Source of the DNA: Bacillota bacterium
Lineage (GTDB): Bacteria; Bacillota; Clostridia; Lachnospirales; Lachnospiraceae
NCBI GenBank assembly: GCA_023395555.1
Contig: JAEWYQ010000020.1
Span: 28,243-92,242 of the forward strand
Direction: 5' to 3'
Length of the DNA stretch: 64,000 nucleotides
The notes under the pieces are model-generated. The model saw only the letters and a program-made list of their open reading frames with translations. It had not been told where the DNA came from and searched no databases. Numbering within the stretch: position 1 is the stretch's first letter; every line of letters starts with the position of its first letter. This document shows, piece after piece, positions 15,125-23,103 of the stretch. Made by a program: the position numbers and the translations under genes.

Positions 15125-15725
15125 GCTGGCTCATCAGGCCGGAAGAAAGACCAGGAAGATAATCGGACTGGTCGGAACGCATCATGGAACCGGAGTAACC
15201 CATACCGGGCTGCTGCTTGCCTTCTATCTCGGGGAAGAGCTTGGTAAAAGAACCGCATTGCTGGAGTGTAATGGGCATGGGGATATGGGGTTGATCCGGG
15301 AGGCCTATCAATGGAACAGTGAGGCCGAAGAGGGCTTCGCCTATCACAGAATAAGCTGTTACCAGGAGGTTGTACCCGGTCAGTTGGTGCGGCTTCTGGG
15401 AGGAGATTACGAATATGTCCTTCTGGACTTTGGAACAGATCTGATGAAAAATCGGGAGGAATTGCTCCGCTGTTCCATTCGGATTGCGGTAGGCGGACCC
15501 TCGGCATGGGACTTACAAAAGCTTGGCTGTTTTATGGAAAGCCTGGACGATATAGGGGGAAGAGACTCCTGGCTCTATTTTATCCCCCGGGGAAGAAAGG
15601 AGATGATACAGAAGCTGCAAAAAAAGATGAAACAAAGGATATGGGAGGTTCCGGAGTCCCCGGATCCCACCCGTATCAGCCGTGATGTAAAATTATTTAT
15701 GGAACGCTGCTTCCATTTCAGGTAG
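15096..15725 (+). CDS. Stand-alone degenerate ParA/MinD-like protein, partner of the kinase
   Basis: A protein of about 209 residues resembling MinD/CpaE-type ATPases: after a basic N-terminus comes IIGLVGTHHGTGVTHTGLLLAFYLG, in which the deviant Walker A is G27-THHGTGVTH, without lysines, followed by RTALLECNG (switch-like strand) and YVLLDFGTD (Walker-B-like). The same GVTH variant occurs in the second half of the upstream kinase, so the two are probably paralogous modules. ATG 15096 is preferred over 15084 because GGAG lies 7 nt before it. Overlap with the kinase gene implies translational coupling. It may be a pseudo-ATPase that binds the kinase or a membrane site; no Tad/Flp pilus genes are nearby. 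Confidence 0.72.
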   Translation: MKTKAILFNKLAHQAGRKTRKIIGLVGTHHGTGVTHTGLLLAFYLGEELGKRTALLECNGHGDMGLIREAYQWNSEAEEGFAYHRISCYQEVVPGQLVRLLGGDYEYVLLDFGTDLMKNREELLRCSIRIAVGGPSAWDLQKLGCFMESLDDIGGRDSWLYFIPRGRKEMIQKLQKKMKQRIWEVPESPDPTRISRDVKLFMERCFHFR

Positions 15726-16031
15726 CTGAATCGTTTCCGGAGAAGGAGCCTGGACCTCTGATCAGGAAGTATACATTCATAACAATGTATAGCATATCAC
15801 AAATGACCTTCTTATCCATGGAGTCAAACAATTCAACCAATGACACCATCGCTTCTGTCCGGAGGAATATCTGCATCGAACACAGTGAATGAACGTCATG
15901 GCATGGAGTATCATTGTCTTCCCTGCTGCAACAGCCGATAACCGGCACTTAAAAAGCCCTCTATACTTTTTGACCGGGACATCTTGTCACTCCGGCTGGC
16001 TGCGGCAGGGAAGCCTGAACCATTATGAAAC

Positions 16032-16232
16032 TTCGTTCCAGTTCAAAGGGTGGCAGGCAGGAGGGCATAGTGCTCCCATAATGCACTGTATGGAAGAGAT
16101 GTGATTGGATTTGTATGGCACAGACGAACATACTTGTACGTTAATGCCATACAAATCCAGTCATATGTCTTCCATCCTGTGTGTGAGGGAGCACTATGCC
16201 CTCCTGCCTGCCACCCTTTGAACTGGAACGAA
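16032..16232. repeat. 201-bp near-perfect palindrome (MITE-like or long hairpin RNA)
   Basis: Outer arms 16032-16077 and 16187-16232 are perfect 46-bp inverted repeats. After a short internal loop, inner arms 16091-16120 and 16145-16174 match over 30 bp with three differences, two of which are G-U pairs in plus-strand RNA. The centre is a 24-nt loop. No gene is contained in it, and I see no clear target-site duplication beside it. The stretch before it (15726-16031) holds no supported gene. A non-autonomous mobile element or a long structured RNA between the kinase unit and the GH18 gene are the two readings. Confidence 0.85.
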
Positions 16233-16269
16233 ATTTAAGGAATAGCTAAGATAAAGTCGAATTTAGTAA

Positions 16270-16297
16270 TGACGGGATGCCGAAACAATGCTATAAT
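16270..16297 (+). promoter_or_regulatory. Probable promoter of the GH18 gene
   Basis: A perfect TATAAT (16292-16297) with a weak -35 (TGACGG at 16270) at 16 bp, about 75 bp before the ATG. Confidence 0.5.
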
Positions 16298-16372
16298 ACA
16301 AAATGAGCAGAAAAAAGCTGCTGCAAAAGTCTCTGAGAGGAGCATTATAGAAGGAAAGGCACAGGTACTGGT

Positions 16373-18085
16373 ATGGATAGACGTTTTAAATTGGCGGTAA
16401 TCGGAGCAGCTGCCGGAATTATTATTATACTGATATTAGTAGGAGCCTGGGCGGTAGAGAAGCTGTCCCCCAGTGACGAGATTATGCCTCTGGAAGACTA
16501 TTACGAAGTAAAGGAGTCGGAGGTATTGATCGTGCTTCAGGATGAGATCTACGACACCAGAGGACTCTTGATTGACGGCTCCGTTTTTATAGACTATGAT
16601 ACGGTGGTCGAACAGTTCAACCACCGGTTTTATTGGGATTCCAATGAAAATATATTAACCTATACAACACCCGGCGAGATCATACGGACGGAGGCCGGCA
16701 GCAAAAGCTACTCGGTTACCAAGAGTATGATTGAGACAGATATGGATACACAGATACCTACGGTATATATCTTTGCAGACAAGGTCTATGTCTCCCTGGA
16801 TTTTGTACAAAAATATTCAGACCTTACGTACCAGTATTATGAAAATCCCAGCCGTGCGGTGGTTCAGTACAAATGGGGGGATTATCTGTTTACAGAGGTT
16901 CTGAAGGACACCCAGCTGAGAACCGGGCCGAATATCAAGAGCCCCATACTGACGGAGCTCTCATCGGGTACAAGCCTCATGCTGGTGGATACGGACGAGG
17001 TTCCTGAGAAGGGCTTCATAAAGGTCATGACAGAGGATGGTATCAAGGGATATGTAAAATCCAGGAATACCAAAGAATCTTCTTATAAGACCATCGAGAG
17101 CAGTTACCAGGAACCGGAGTATACTTCCCAGACCAGGTCCGGCTCCGTGAATCTGGTATTTCATCAGGTATTCAACAAGGACGCGGCGGACAATCTGGGC
17201 AACTTAATTGCTCAGACCAAGGGAGTGAATGTAGTATCTCCTACCTGGTTCAGTATCAATGATGTCTCCGGCACAATCTCTTCCCTGGCAACAGAACAGT
17301 ATGTAACAAGGGCAAAGGAGCTGGGCTTGGAGGTATGGGCTTTGGTGGACGATTTTAATACGGAGGTCAGCAAGTATGATCTGTTTTCCCGTACCTCACG
17401 GAGAGATAATCTGTCCAATGCATTGATTCAGGCCGCACTGGATTATAAGCTGAATGGAATTAACATTGATTTTGAAAAGATATCAAAGGATACGGGAGAG
17501 CATTATGTTCAATTTCTGAGAGAGCTGTCTGTAAAATGCAGAAATAACGGAATTGTCCTGTCGGTAGATAATTATGTTCCCGCGCCCTATCGAACGTATT
17601 ATGACCAGGAGGAGCAGGGAAAGATAGTGGATTATGTTATTGTAATGGCATATGATGAGTTCTACTCGGGCTCCGAGGTGGCGGGGCCGGTAGCATCCAT
17701 AGGTTTTGTCACAGATGCGGTCAATAACATCCTTCAGCTGGTGCCCAGGGAAAAGACGATTATTGCAATCCCTTTCTATACCCGTCTTTGGAAGGAGCTT
17801 CCGGGAGGAGAGGTGAGCTCGGAGAGCTTCGCCATGACTCCTGCTGCCAAGCTGCTGGAGGACAACGGAGCGGAGGTTGAGTGGAGCGACGAATACGGCT
17901 GCCATTATGCCGAGTATGAGAAGGATGGTGCAACCTATAAAGTCTGGCTGGAGGATGAAAAGTCCATCGAAGAGAAGATGAAGGTGATCTATGAAGCGGA
18001 TGTGGCAGGTATCGCAGCCTGGAAACTTGGTCTGGAGAAGGAGATTGTCTGGAACGTCATTACACCGTATTTGAATTCAAAATAA
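16373..18085 (+). CDS. Membrane-anchored GH18 protein with SH3 domain (YaaH/SleL-like)
   Basis: A 570-residue extracytoplasmic protein. Order: N-terminal signal anchor (about residues 8-28), a stalk domain (about 45-175) resembling copper-amine-oxidase-type N-domains, a bacterial SH3 domain (about 180-235, with LRTGPNIKSPIL and GIKGYVKSRN), and a GH18 barrel (about 255-565). The GH18 catalytic motif is LNGINIDFEKI with Glu368 as the acid; VDYVIVMAYDEF and AIPFYTRLW are later barrel strands. Such proteins act on cell-wall glycan, for example as spore cortex or germination glucosaminidases. cwlD follows directly, which supports a cell-wall or spore role. The ribosome site is weak, so the start is less certain. 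Confidence 0.9.
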   Translation: MDRRFKLAVIGAAAGIIIILILVGAWAVEKLSPSDEIMPLEDYYEVKESEVLIVLQDEIYDTRGLLIDGSVFIDYDTVVEQFNHRFYWDSNENILTYTTPGEIIRTEAGSKSYSVTKSMIETDMDTQIPTVYIFADKVYVSLDFVQKYSDLTYQYYENPSRAVVQYKWGDYLFTEVLKDTQLRTGPNIKSPILTELSSGTSLMLVDTDEVPEKGFIKVMTEDGIKGYVKSRNTKESSYKTIESSYQEPEYTSQTRSGSVNLVFHQVFNKDAADNLGNLIAQTKGVNVVSPTWFSINDVSGTISSLATEQYVTRAKELGLEVWALVDDFNTEVSKYDLFSRTSRRDNLSNALIQAALDYKLNGINIDFEKISKDTGEHYVQFLRELSVKCRNNGIVLSVDNYVPAPYRTYYDQEEQGKIVDYVIVMAYDEFYSGSEVAGPVASIGFVTDAVNNILQLVPREKTIIAIPFYTRLWKELPGGEVSSESFAMTPAAKLLEDNGAEVEWSDEYGCHYAEYEKDGATYKVWLEDEKSIEEKMKVIYEADVAGIAAWKLGLEKEIVWNVITPYLNSK

Positions 18086-18187
18086 GAACCATTGTCCTGC
18101 CGCATATGCGGCCCCGCATAAATGCACTGGAATAGTACGATTATCCCTTTCATAAGATATAAAGAGTCCGGTTTGGGAAGTAGTACT

Positions 18188-18928
18188 ATGAAAAAATATT
18201 TTAATATTATTTTTCTGCTTTTTATTAGCCTTGTCACTCTCCTGTCCTCGGAGGCAGGAGTTAAAGTAATAAAAAATGCGGATGAGATGAGCTGGAATGA
18301 AGCAGCCTCAGGGGCGGTGAATTTGGATACCGGCAACGGGAGGCAAAGCATAGTTGTCATTGATCCGGGACATGGCGGAAGAGATCCGGGGAAGATCGGT
18401 GTAAATAATGCTCTGGAGAAGGATATTAATTTGAGCATTTCCCTGAAGCTGAAGGAGCTGCTGGCTCAGAAGAATATACAGGTTATTATAACCAGGGAAG
18501 AGGATGTGGGACTGTATTCGGAGAGTGATTCCAACAAGAAGCGCGCCGATCTGAATGCACGGGTTGCGCTGATCAAAGAAAGCAACGCGGATATTGCCGT
18601 CAGTATCCATCAAAATAGTTTTACGGAGGAATACGTCAAAGGAGCCCAGGTATTCTATTATTCCACCTCGGAACAGGGGAAACGGCTGGCCCAGATCATG
18701 CAGGAGACGCTGGTGGAAACCCTGGCGGACGGAAATCATCGCAAGGCTAAGCCCAACAGCAATTATTTTATGCTCCAGAAGGTAGAATGCCCCCTGGTCA
18801 TTGTGGAGTGCGGTTACCTCTCCAATCGGGAGGAGGCTGCACTGCTAATTGACGATGAATATCAGGGTAAGATGGCCCAGGCCATCTGCCAGGGGATATT
18901 AGCTTATTTAGAGGATAAACATAAATGA
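18188..18928 (+). CDS. cwlD: N-acetylmuramoyl-L-alanine amidase, CwlD-like
   Basis: A zinc amidase (Amidase_3) of about 246 residues that cuts the amide between muramic acid and the stem peptide. ATG 18188 gives a signal segment (MKKYFNIIFLLFISLVTLL) at the N-terminus; an upstream ATG at 18122 is less likely because it buries this signal. Zinc ligands are His62 in IDPGHGG, Glu77 in ALEKDIN and His141 in SIHQN; Glu207 in IVECGYLSN is the catalytic residue. Length fits CwlD, which makes muramic delta-lactam in the spore cortex, rather than large autolysins. It sits 102 bp after the GH18 gene. Confidence 0.9.
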   Translation: MKKYFNIIFLLFISLVTLLSSEAGVKVIKNADEMSWNEAASGAVNLDTGNGRQSIVVIDPGHGGRDPGKIGVNNALEKDINLSISLKLKELLAQKNIQVIITREEDVGLYSESDSNKKRADLNARVALIKESNADIAVSIHQNSFTEEYVKGAQVFYYSTSEQGKRLAQIMQETLVETLADGNHRKAKPNSNYFMLQKVECPLVIVECGYLSNREEAALLIDDEYQGKMAQAICQGILAYLEDKHK

Positions 18929-18943
18929 ACAGAAACTTTTTAT

Positions 18944-18988
18944 AATCATGTAGATTAATGTCTGGCAGGCTTAATCTGCATGATTTTT
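18944..18988 (+). terminator. Terminator of cwlD
   Basis: A 15-bp stem with one mismatch (AATCATGTAGATTAA / TTAATCTGCATGATT) followed by T-rich sequence, 16 bp after the cwlD stop. Confidence 0.88.
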
Positions 18989-19084
18989 TATGCAATCTGA
19001 TCTTCTCAGCCTTAATCTCTTTATATAATCCAAGTTTCATTAATATTTTCCCTTCCATGGCAGGTTTTTCTATGCTAACGTTTA

Positions 19085-19106
19085 TCCTTGAAGATGAGTT
19101 CAAGGA
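19085..19106 (+). promoter_or_regulatory. Ribosome-site-masking hairpin before the GH172 gene
   Basis: TCCTTGAA (19085-19092) and TTCAAGGA (19099-19106) form a perfect 8-bp stem with a 6-nt loop. The 3' arm contains most of the ribosome site AAGGAGG (19102-19108), so the closed stem would hide it. A possible -10 (TATAAT, 19024-19029) lies upstream. Confidence 0.6.
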
Positions 19107-19115
19107 GGTTTTCTT

Positions 19116-21032
19116 ATGAAAAAAGAATATGGTATTAAGAGTATGATGAATTTTGCCAGCCTTCCGCTTTTGAAGGACGGAGTGAAAGTGCAATATGAAG
19201 GAAGCATTGATAAGACAGGTTATAATGCGGATTGGGACTGGTGGCTGTATAAGGAAGGGGAGGAATGGGTCATCTTTGATGCGGAGGGTCCGGGATGTAT
19301 CTACAATTTTGTGCAGCACCGTTATCCTTCCAGTGAGGAGCCCACATTCCGGTTCTATTTTGACGGAGAGAAGAAGCCGGCATTTGAGATCAGACCCTCG
19401 GAATTTGGTTTCAAGCCTCCCTTTACCGAGCCCTTGGCCGGACAGTACCTTGGCCCGGAAGACGGGGGCAGGGGGCCGATTCGTGTGGTCAGAAGTTTTG
19501 TTCCTATGCCTTATCAGAAATCCTGTAAAATAACATCGTCCCTGCAGCTGAAAGGCTTCAGCAAGGAAGAAGGGGACGGCGGCTGGGGACATGTGGTTTA
19601 TCATTCCTATTCCGATGCGGAAGATATTGTGACCTTTACCGGAGAAGAGGATTACAGCGGTTTAGAGGATATGCTGAATCATGTTGGGGAGGACCCGAAG
19701 CCTTGGTGCAATAATAGAAGCGTCAAGATAGCTTCCATTGCATTGGAGCCGGAGAAGCCTGCTGTGATATTTAAAAAAAAGGGAGGAGGATCCATTGCTT
19801 CGGTTAAGATGATGAACATAATAATGGAAAATGCAGAAACAGAGAAAAAAATCGATACGGAGATACTTTATAATGTGTGGTTAAGGGCTACCTGGGACAA
19901 TCACCCGTTACCGGATATTAATTGCCCCTTGGGCGTGTTTTTTGGAAATGAGCTGGGATATAACCCGGTGAAGCTTCTGTCTCACGGCATTACAGAGGAC
20001 GGTATGATGTATCAGTATTTTCCCATGCCGTATTGGGAGTCTGCCAGAATTGAATTAATAAACCATGGTAGTAAGCTGCTTTATATCACCGGAACCGAGC
20101 TGCAATGGACGGAGGAGCAGTGCTACCCCAGAGCTTCAACCGGCTATTTTCGCTCTTCCAAGTATTATGGACGCAAGGCGGTAGAGGGATCGGACAGCAT
20201 CATAGGCCAGGTGGAGGGAAGGGGCCATATGGTTGCCGCCCATGTTACGGCAATTGCAGGGCAGCCGGGAATGATCAGCTGCGAGGGGGATGTCCGGGTA
20301 CATATCGATGGAATTGAGACACCCCAGGTAGAGAGTGACGGCTCTGAGAGCTGGATTTGCTATGGATGGGGATTTGCAACTCCGCCTCAGATGAATTCCT
20401 TCAGCGGATATGACGGTCTGCCCGATAATCCGTGGTCCATGGTGCGCATGTGCCTTGGCGACTGGTATCCCTTTCAAATGGGCCTGCGGTTTGGCGTTGA
20501 ATCGGGAGAGAGCAATAACCAGTACCTGGAGCATTCCGGAATTCTATTTTATTATGGAATAGATAAAGCAGGGATGGTGCTTAGCGATGAGCTTGATATA
20601 GGGGAGGAAGAAAGTGAAAGGGCACACGGATACAGGACGAAAGGAGAGAGGGCTTCCGGCAGGCTGACGGCATGTTATGAAGGGGACAATGACCATATTC
20701 TCATCGAGGACTTTGGAAGAGAGATAGATGGGTACAGTGAATTCCAGGTAAAGATACATAAGGAGAATGCCGGAGTAAGGCTAAGAAGACGCTCTGACCA
20801 GTTTACCGGGCGGCAGAGGGCAGCAGTGTATATTGACGGGGTGGAAGTGAAGGAACGCAATTGGTATTTTGCAGACAGAAACCCGTATAAAAGATGGCTT
20901 GAAGATGAGTTCGAGATTCCGGCACAATATACCAGAGGTAAGACATCTCTTACGGTTAGAATTGAGTATACTCAGGATGGAGAGAGCAGAACCTGGAATG
21001 AGTTTTATTACTGGGTCTATTCCTATTTCTGA
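19116..21032 (+). CDS. DUF2961 glycoside hydrolase (GH172)
   Basis: A 638-residue enzyme of the DUF2961 family, now CAZy GH172, whose studied members act on furanosides such as difructose anhydride and D-arabinofuranosyl chains. Family features: the opening with YEGSIDKTGYNADWDWWLY, then GPGCIYNFVQH, FYFDGEKKPAFEI, and the later SGILFYYG. No signal peptide is seen, so it is cytosolic, which fits a position directly before an importer. The first half is the jelly-roll core; a C-terminal sandwich (about 510-638) follows. Its translation may be controlled by the masking hairpin at 19085-19106. The substrate is not decided. Confidence 0.9.
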   Translation: MKKEYGIKSMMNFASLPLLKDGVKVQYEGSIDKTGYNADWDWWLYKEGEEWVIFDAEGPGCIYNFVQHRYPSSEEPTFRFYFDGEKKPAFEIRPSEFGFKPPFTEPLAGQYLGPEDGGRGPIRVVRSFVPMPYQKSCKITSSLQLKGFSKEEGDGGWGHVVYHSYSDAEDIVTFTGEEDYSGLEDMLNHVGEDPKPWCNNRSVKIASIALEPEKPAVIFKKKGGGSIASVKMMNIIMENAETEKKIDTEILYNVWLRATWDNHPLPDINCPLGVFFGNELGYNPVKLLSHGITEDGMMYQYFPMPYWESARIELINHGSKLLYITGTELQWTEEQCYPRASTGYFRSSKYYGRKAVEGSDSIIGQVEGRGHMVAAHVTAIAGQPGMISCEGDVRVHIDGIETPQVESDGSESWICYGWGFATPPQMNSFSGYDGLPDNPWSMVRMCLGDWYPFQMGLRFGVESGESNNQYLEHSGILFYYGIDKAGMVLSDELDIGEEESERAHGYRTKGERASGRLTACYEGDNDHILIEDFGREIDGYSEFQVKIHKENAGVRLRRRSDQFTGRQRAAVYIDGVEVKERNWYFADRNPYKRWLEDEFEIPAQYTRGKTSLTVRIEYTQDGESRTWNEFYYWVYSYF

Positions 21033-21218
21033 ACAAAGGGAAACAATGGCATTGTCTGAGAATCGTAATAAAGTCTTAGATTTCAGAAAATATTCCTGTT
21101 TTTATGCAAGCACCAGACAAGCAGAATAATATTATCAGGAAAATCGTAATTGGTTTCATGGCACTCCCGCGAAAGTTGGGCTAGAATGAATACAACAAAA
21201 CCGTGAGACGGAGAAGAG

Positions 21219-22151
21219 ATGAAAACAATGAGTAATACGATCAAGGTGTATAAAAGGAAGAGAAATAGTTCCGGGTATAAATTGTTTTTAATGGCGCTGC
21301 CCTTTGTCATTTTTATTATAGCATTTGCATACGTGCCGCTTTTTGGATGGTCCTATGGACTATACAATTATAAGCCGGGTTTTTCCTTAGGAGAGCTGGA
21401 GTTTGTAGGCTTTAAGAACTTTTTAAAAATGGCCGCCGACTGGAAGGACCTATCCCGTGTATTGAGGAATACACTGGTCATGAGTATGCTGGGAATTGTA
21501 TCCTCACCCATGCCAATGATCTTTGCGATTATGCTCAATGAGGTAAGGAGGCCTTTCTTTAAGAAATTTGTACAGACGGCCACCACCCTGCCGTATTTTA
21601 TCAGCTGGATCATTGTATTCTCTCTGAGCTTTGCAATCTTTTCAAATGAAGGGCTGATTGCTAATATCTTAAGACAGCTTGGCTCCGGGGTCCGGTATCA
21701 AAGCATCCTGTCCAACAGCAAATTGGCATGGTTGTTTCAATGGTTTCTCGGTATCTGGAAATCCATCGGCTGGAATGGAATTATATACATCGCCGCCATT
21801 GCAGGGATTGATACCGAGCTGAACGAGGCGGCGAAGGTGGATGGGGCAAGCCGTTTCCAGCTGATCTGGCATATTACGGTGCCCGGTTTGATCCCCACCT
21901 ATTTTGTTCTTTTGCTCCTAAGCATCAGCAGTATGCTGAGCAATGGCTTTGACCAGTATTTTGTTTTCTTTAATGCATTGGTTGCGGATAAGGTAGAGGT
22001 TCTCGACTATTATATCTATAAGGTGGGAATTTTAACAAATGACTACTCCTATTCAACTGTGCTGGGTATCAACAAAACCTTAGTCAGTGTTTTTATCTTA
22101 TTTATGGCCAATGCATTATCAAAAAAGGTCAGGGGCCGGTCAATCGTCTAG
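21219..22151 (+). CDS. Sugar ABC transporter permease, LplB type
   Basis: An inner-membrane permease of 310 residues with six predicted helices. The N-terminus (KLFLMALPFVIFIIAFAYVPLFGW) and the EAA loop NEAAKVDGASRFQLIWHITVPG are typical of the LplB/YteP branch that works with LplA-like lipoproteins and YtcP-like partners. The 186-bp stretch between the GH172 gene and this gene holds no recognisable gene or clear terminator, so the two are likely cotranscribed. No ATPase gene is nearby; a shared MsmX-like ATPase elsewhere would be needed. Confidence 0.94.
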   Translation: MKTMSNTIKVYKRKRNSSGYKLFLMALPFVIFIIAFAYVPLFGWSYGLYNYKPGFSLGELEFVGFKNFLKMAADWKDLSRVLRNTLVMSMLGIVSSPMPMIFAIMLNEVRRPFFKKFVQTATTLPYFISWIIVFSLSFAIFSNEGLIANILRQLGSGVRYQSILSNSKLAWLFQWFLGIWKSIGWNGIIYIAAIAGIDTELNEAAKVDGASRFQLIWHITVPGLIPTYFVLLLLSISSMLSNGFDQYFVFFNALVADKVEVLDYYIYKVGILTNDYSYSTVLGINKTLVSVFILFMANALSKKVRGRSIV

Positions 22152-22185
22152 CAGCATGTTATTCTCAAGGGAAGGGAGAAATAAG

Positions 22186-23064
22186 ATGGAAAAGCCTTCA
22201 AAAAAATTTGATCCGGTATCAATTATAAATTATACGCTTTTAATAATATTGGTCATTCTCTGTGTCTATCCGTTTTACTATGTGATCATCTACTCCTTCA
22301 GTAATCCGGACCTGGCATACAAGGCGGTTCTATATCCCCGGGGGTTTTCCGTGGAAACCTATCAATCCATATTTCGCCTGAATAATATTCAGAATGCTTT
22401 CTTTGTATCGGTATCGCGTATGGTTGCAGGGACGGCGGCCACCATTCTGGCCACCTCCTTTCTGGCATACCTGGTGACAAAAGAAGTAATGTTTGGGAGA
22501 AAGGTATTATACAGAATTGTGGTTATCAGCATGTATTTGAATGCAGGGTTGATACCCTGGTACCTGACCATGAGGGCTTATGGCTTAAAGGATAATTTTC
22601 TTCTGTATATCCTGCCCTCAGCTGTATCCGCGTATTATCTGATTTTAATAAAGACCTATATGGAATCCCTGCCCCAGTCTCTGGAGGAGGCAGCCAGAAT
22701 TGACGGTGCGGGCTATATAAAATGTTTTTTCCGTATTATATTTCCCCTGTGTAAGCCTATTATAGCCACCATTGCAGTCTATGCGGCGGTAGCACAATGG
22801 AATACATGGATGGACAATTACTTTCTTGTGAATAAAGAAAGCCTGCAGACATTGCAGATGATCCTGTTCAATTATGTAAATCAGACCCAGAGCATGGCGA
22901 CTTCTACGGTGCAGTCCTTAAACAGTGCGCAGATGGTTAAGATCACCACAATGACTCTGAAGATGTGTATTACTGTTATTGTAACAGTACCAATTATCTG
23001 TGTTTATCCGTTTTTACAACGCTACTTCGTAAAGGGAATTATGATGGGAGCAGTAAAAGGATGA
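22186..23064 (+). CDS. Sugar ABC transporter permease, YtcP type
   Basis: The second permease of the importer, about 292 residues. The start is placed at the ATG of MEKPSKKFDP, preceded by GGGAAGGGAG; the frame is open further left but overlaps the previous gene. It shows the MalG-like helix pattern, the EAA loop EEAARIDGAGYIKCFFRIIFP and the tail FVKGIMMGAVKG typical of this branch. With the upstream LplB-type subunit it forms the channel. Confidence 0.94.
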   Translation: MEKPSKKFDPVSIINYTLLIILVILCVYPFYYVIIYSFSNPDLAYKAVLYPRGFSVETYQSIFRLNNIQNAFFVSVSRMVAGTAATILATSFLAYLVTKEVMFGRKVLYRIVVISMYLNAGLIPWYLTMRAYGLKDNFLLYILPSAVSAYYLILIKTYMESLPQSLEEAARIDGAGYIKCFFRIIFPLCKPIIATIAVYAAVAQWNTWMDNYFLVNKESLQTLQMILFNYVNQTQSMATSTVQSLNSAQMVKITTMTLKMCITVIVTVPIICVYPFLQRYFVKGIMMGAVKG

Positions 23065-23103
23065 ATCTGGGGAACGATCCAGAATAGAAAAAGGAGGATA
23101 TTT

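Noticed and set aside
15718..15948. 76-codon minus-strand frame after the ParA-like gene
   Set aside because: No ribosome site and no family resemblance; overlaps the end of the ParA-like gene. Possibly decayed sequence, but not supportable as a gene.
15889..16104. 71-codon plus-strand frame running into the palindrome
   Set aside because: It ends inside the left arms of the inverted repeat and has no ribosome site or domain.
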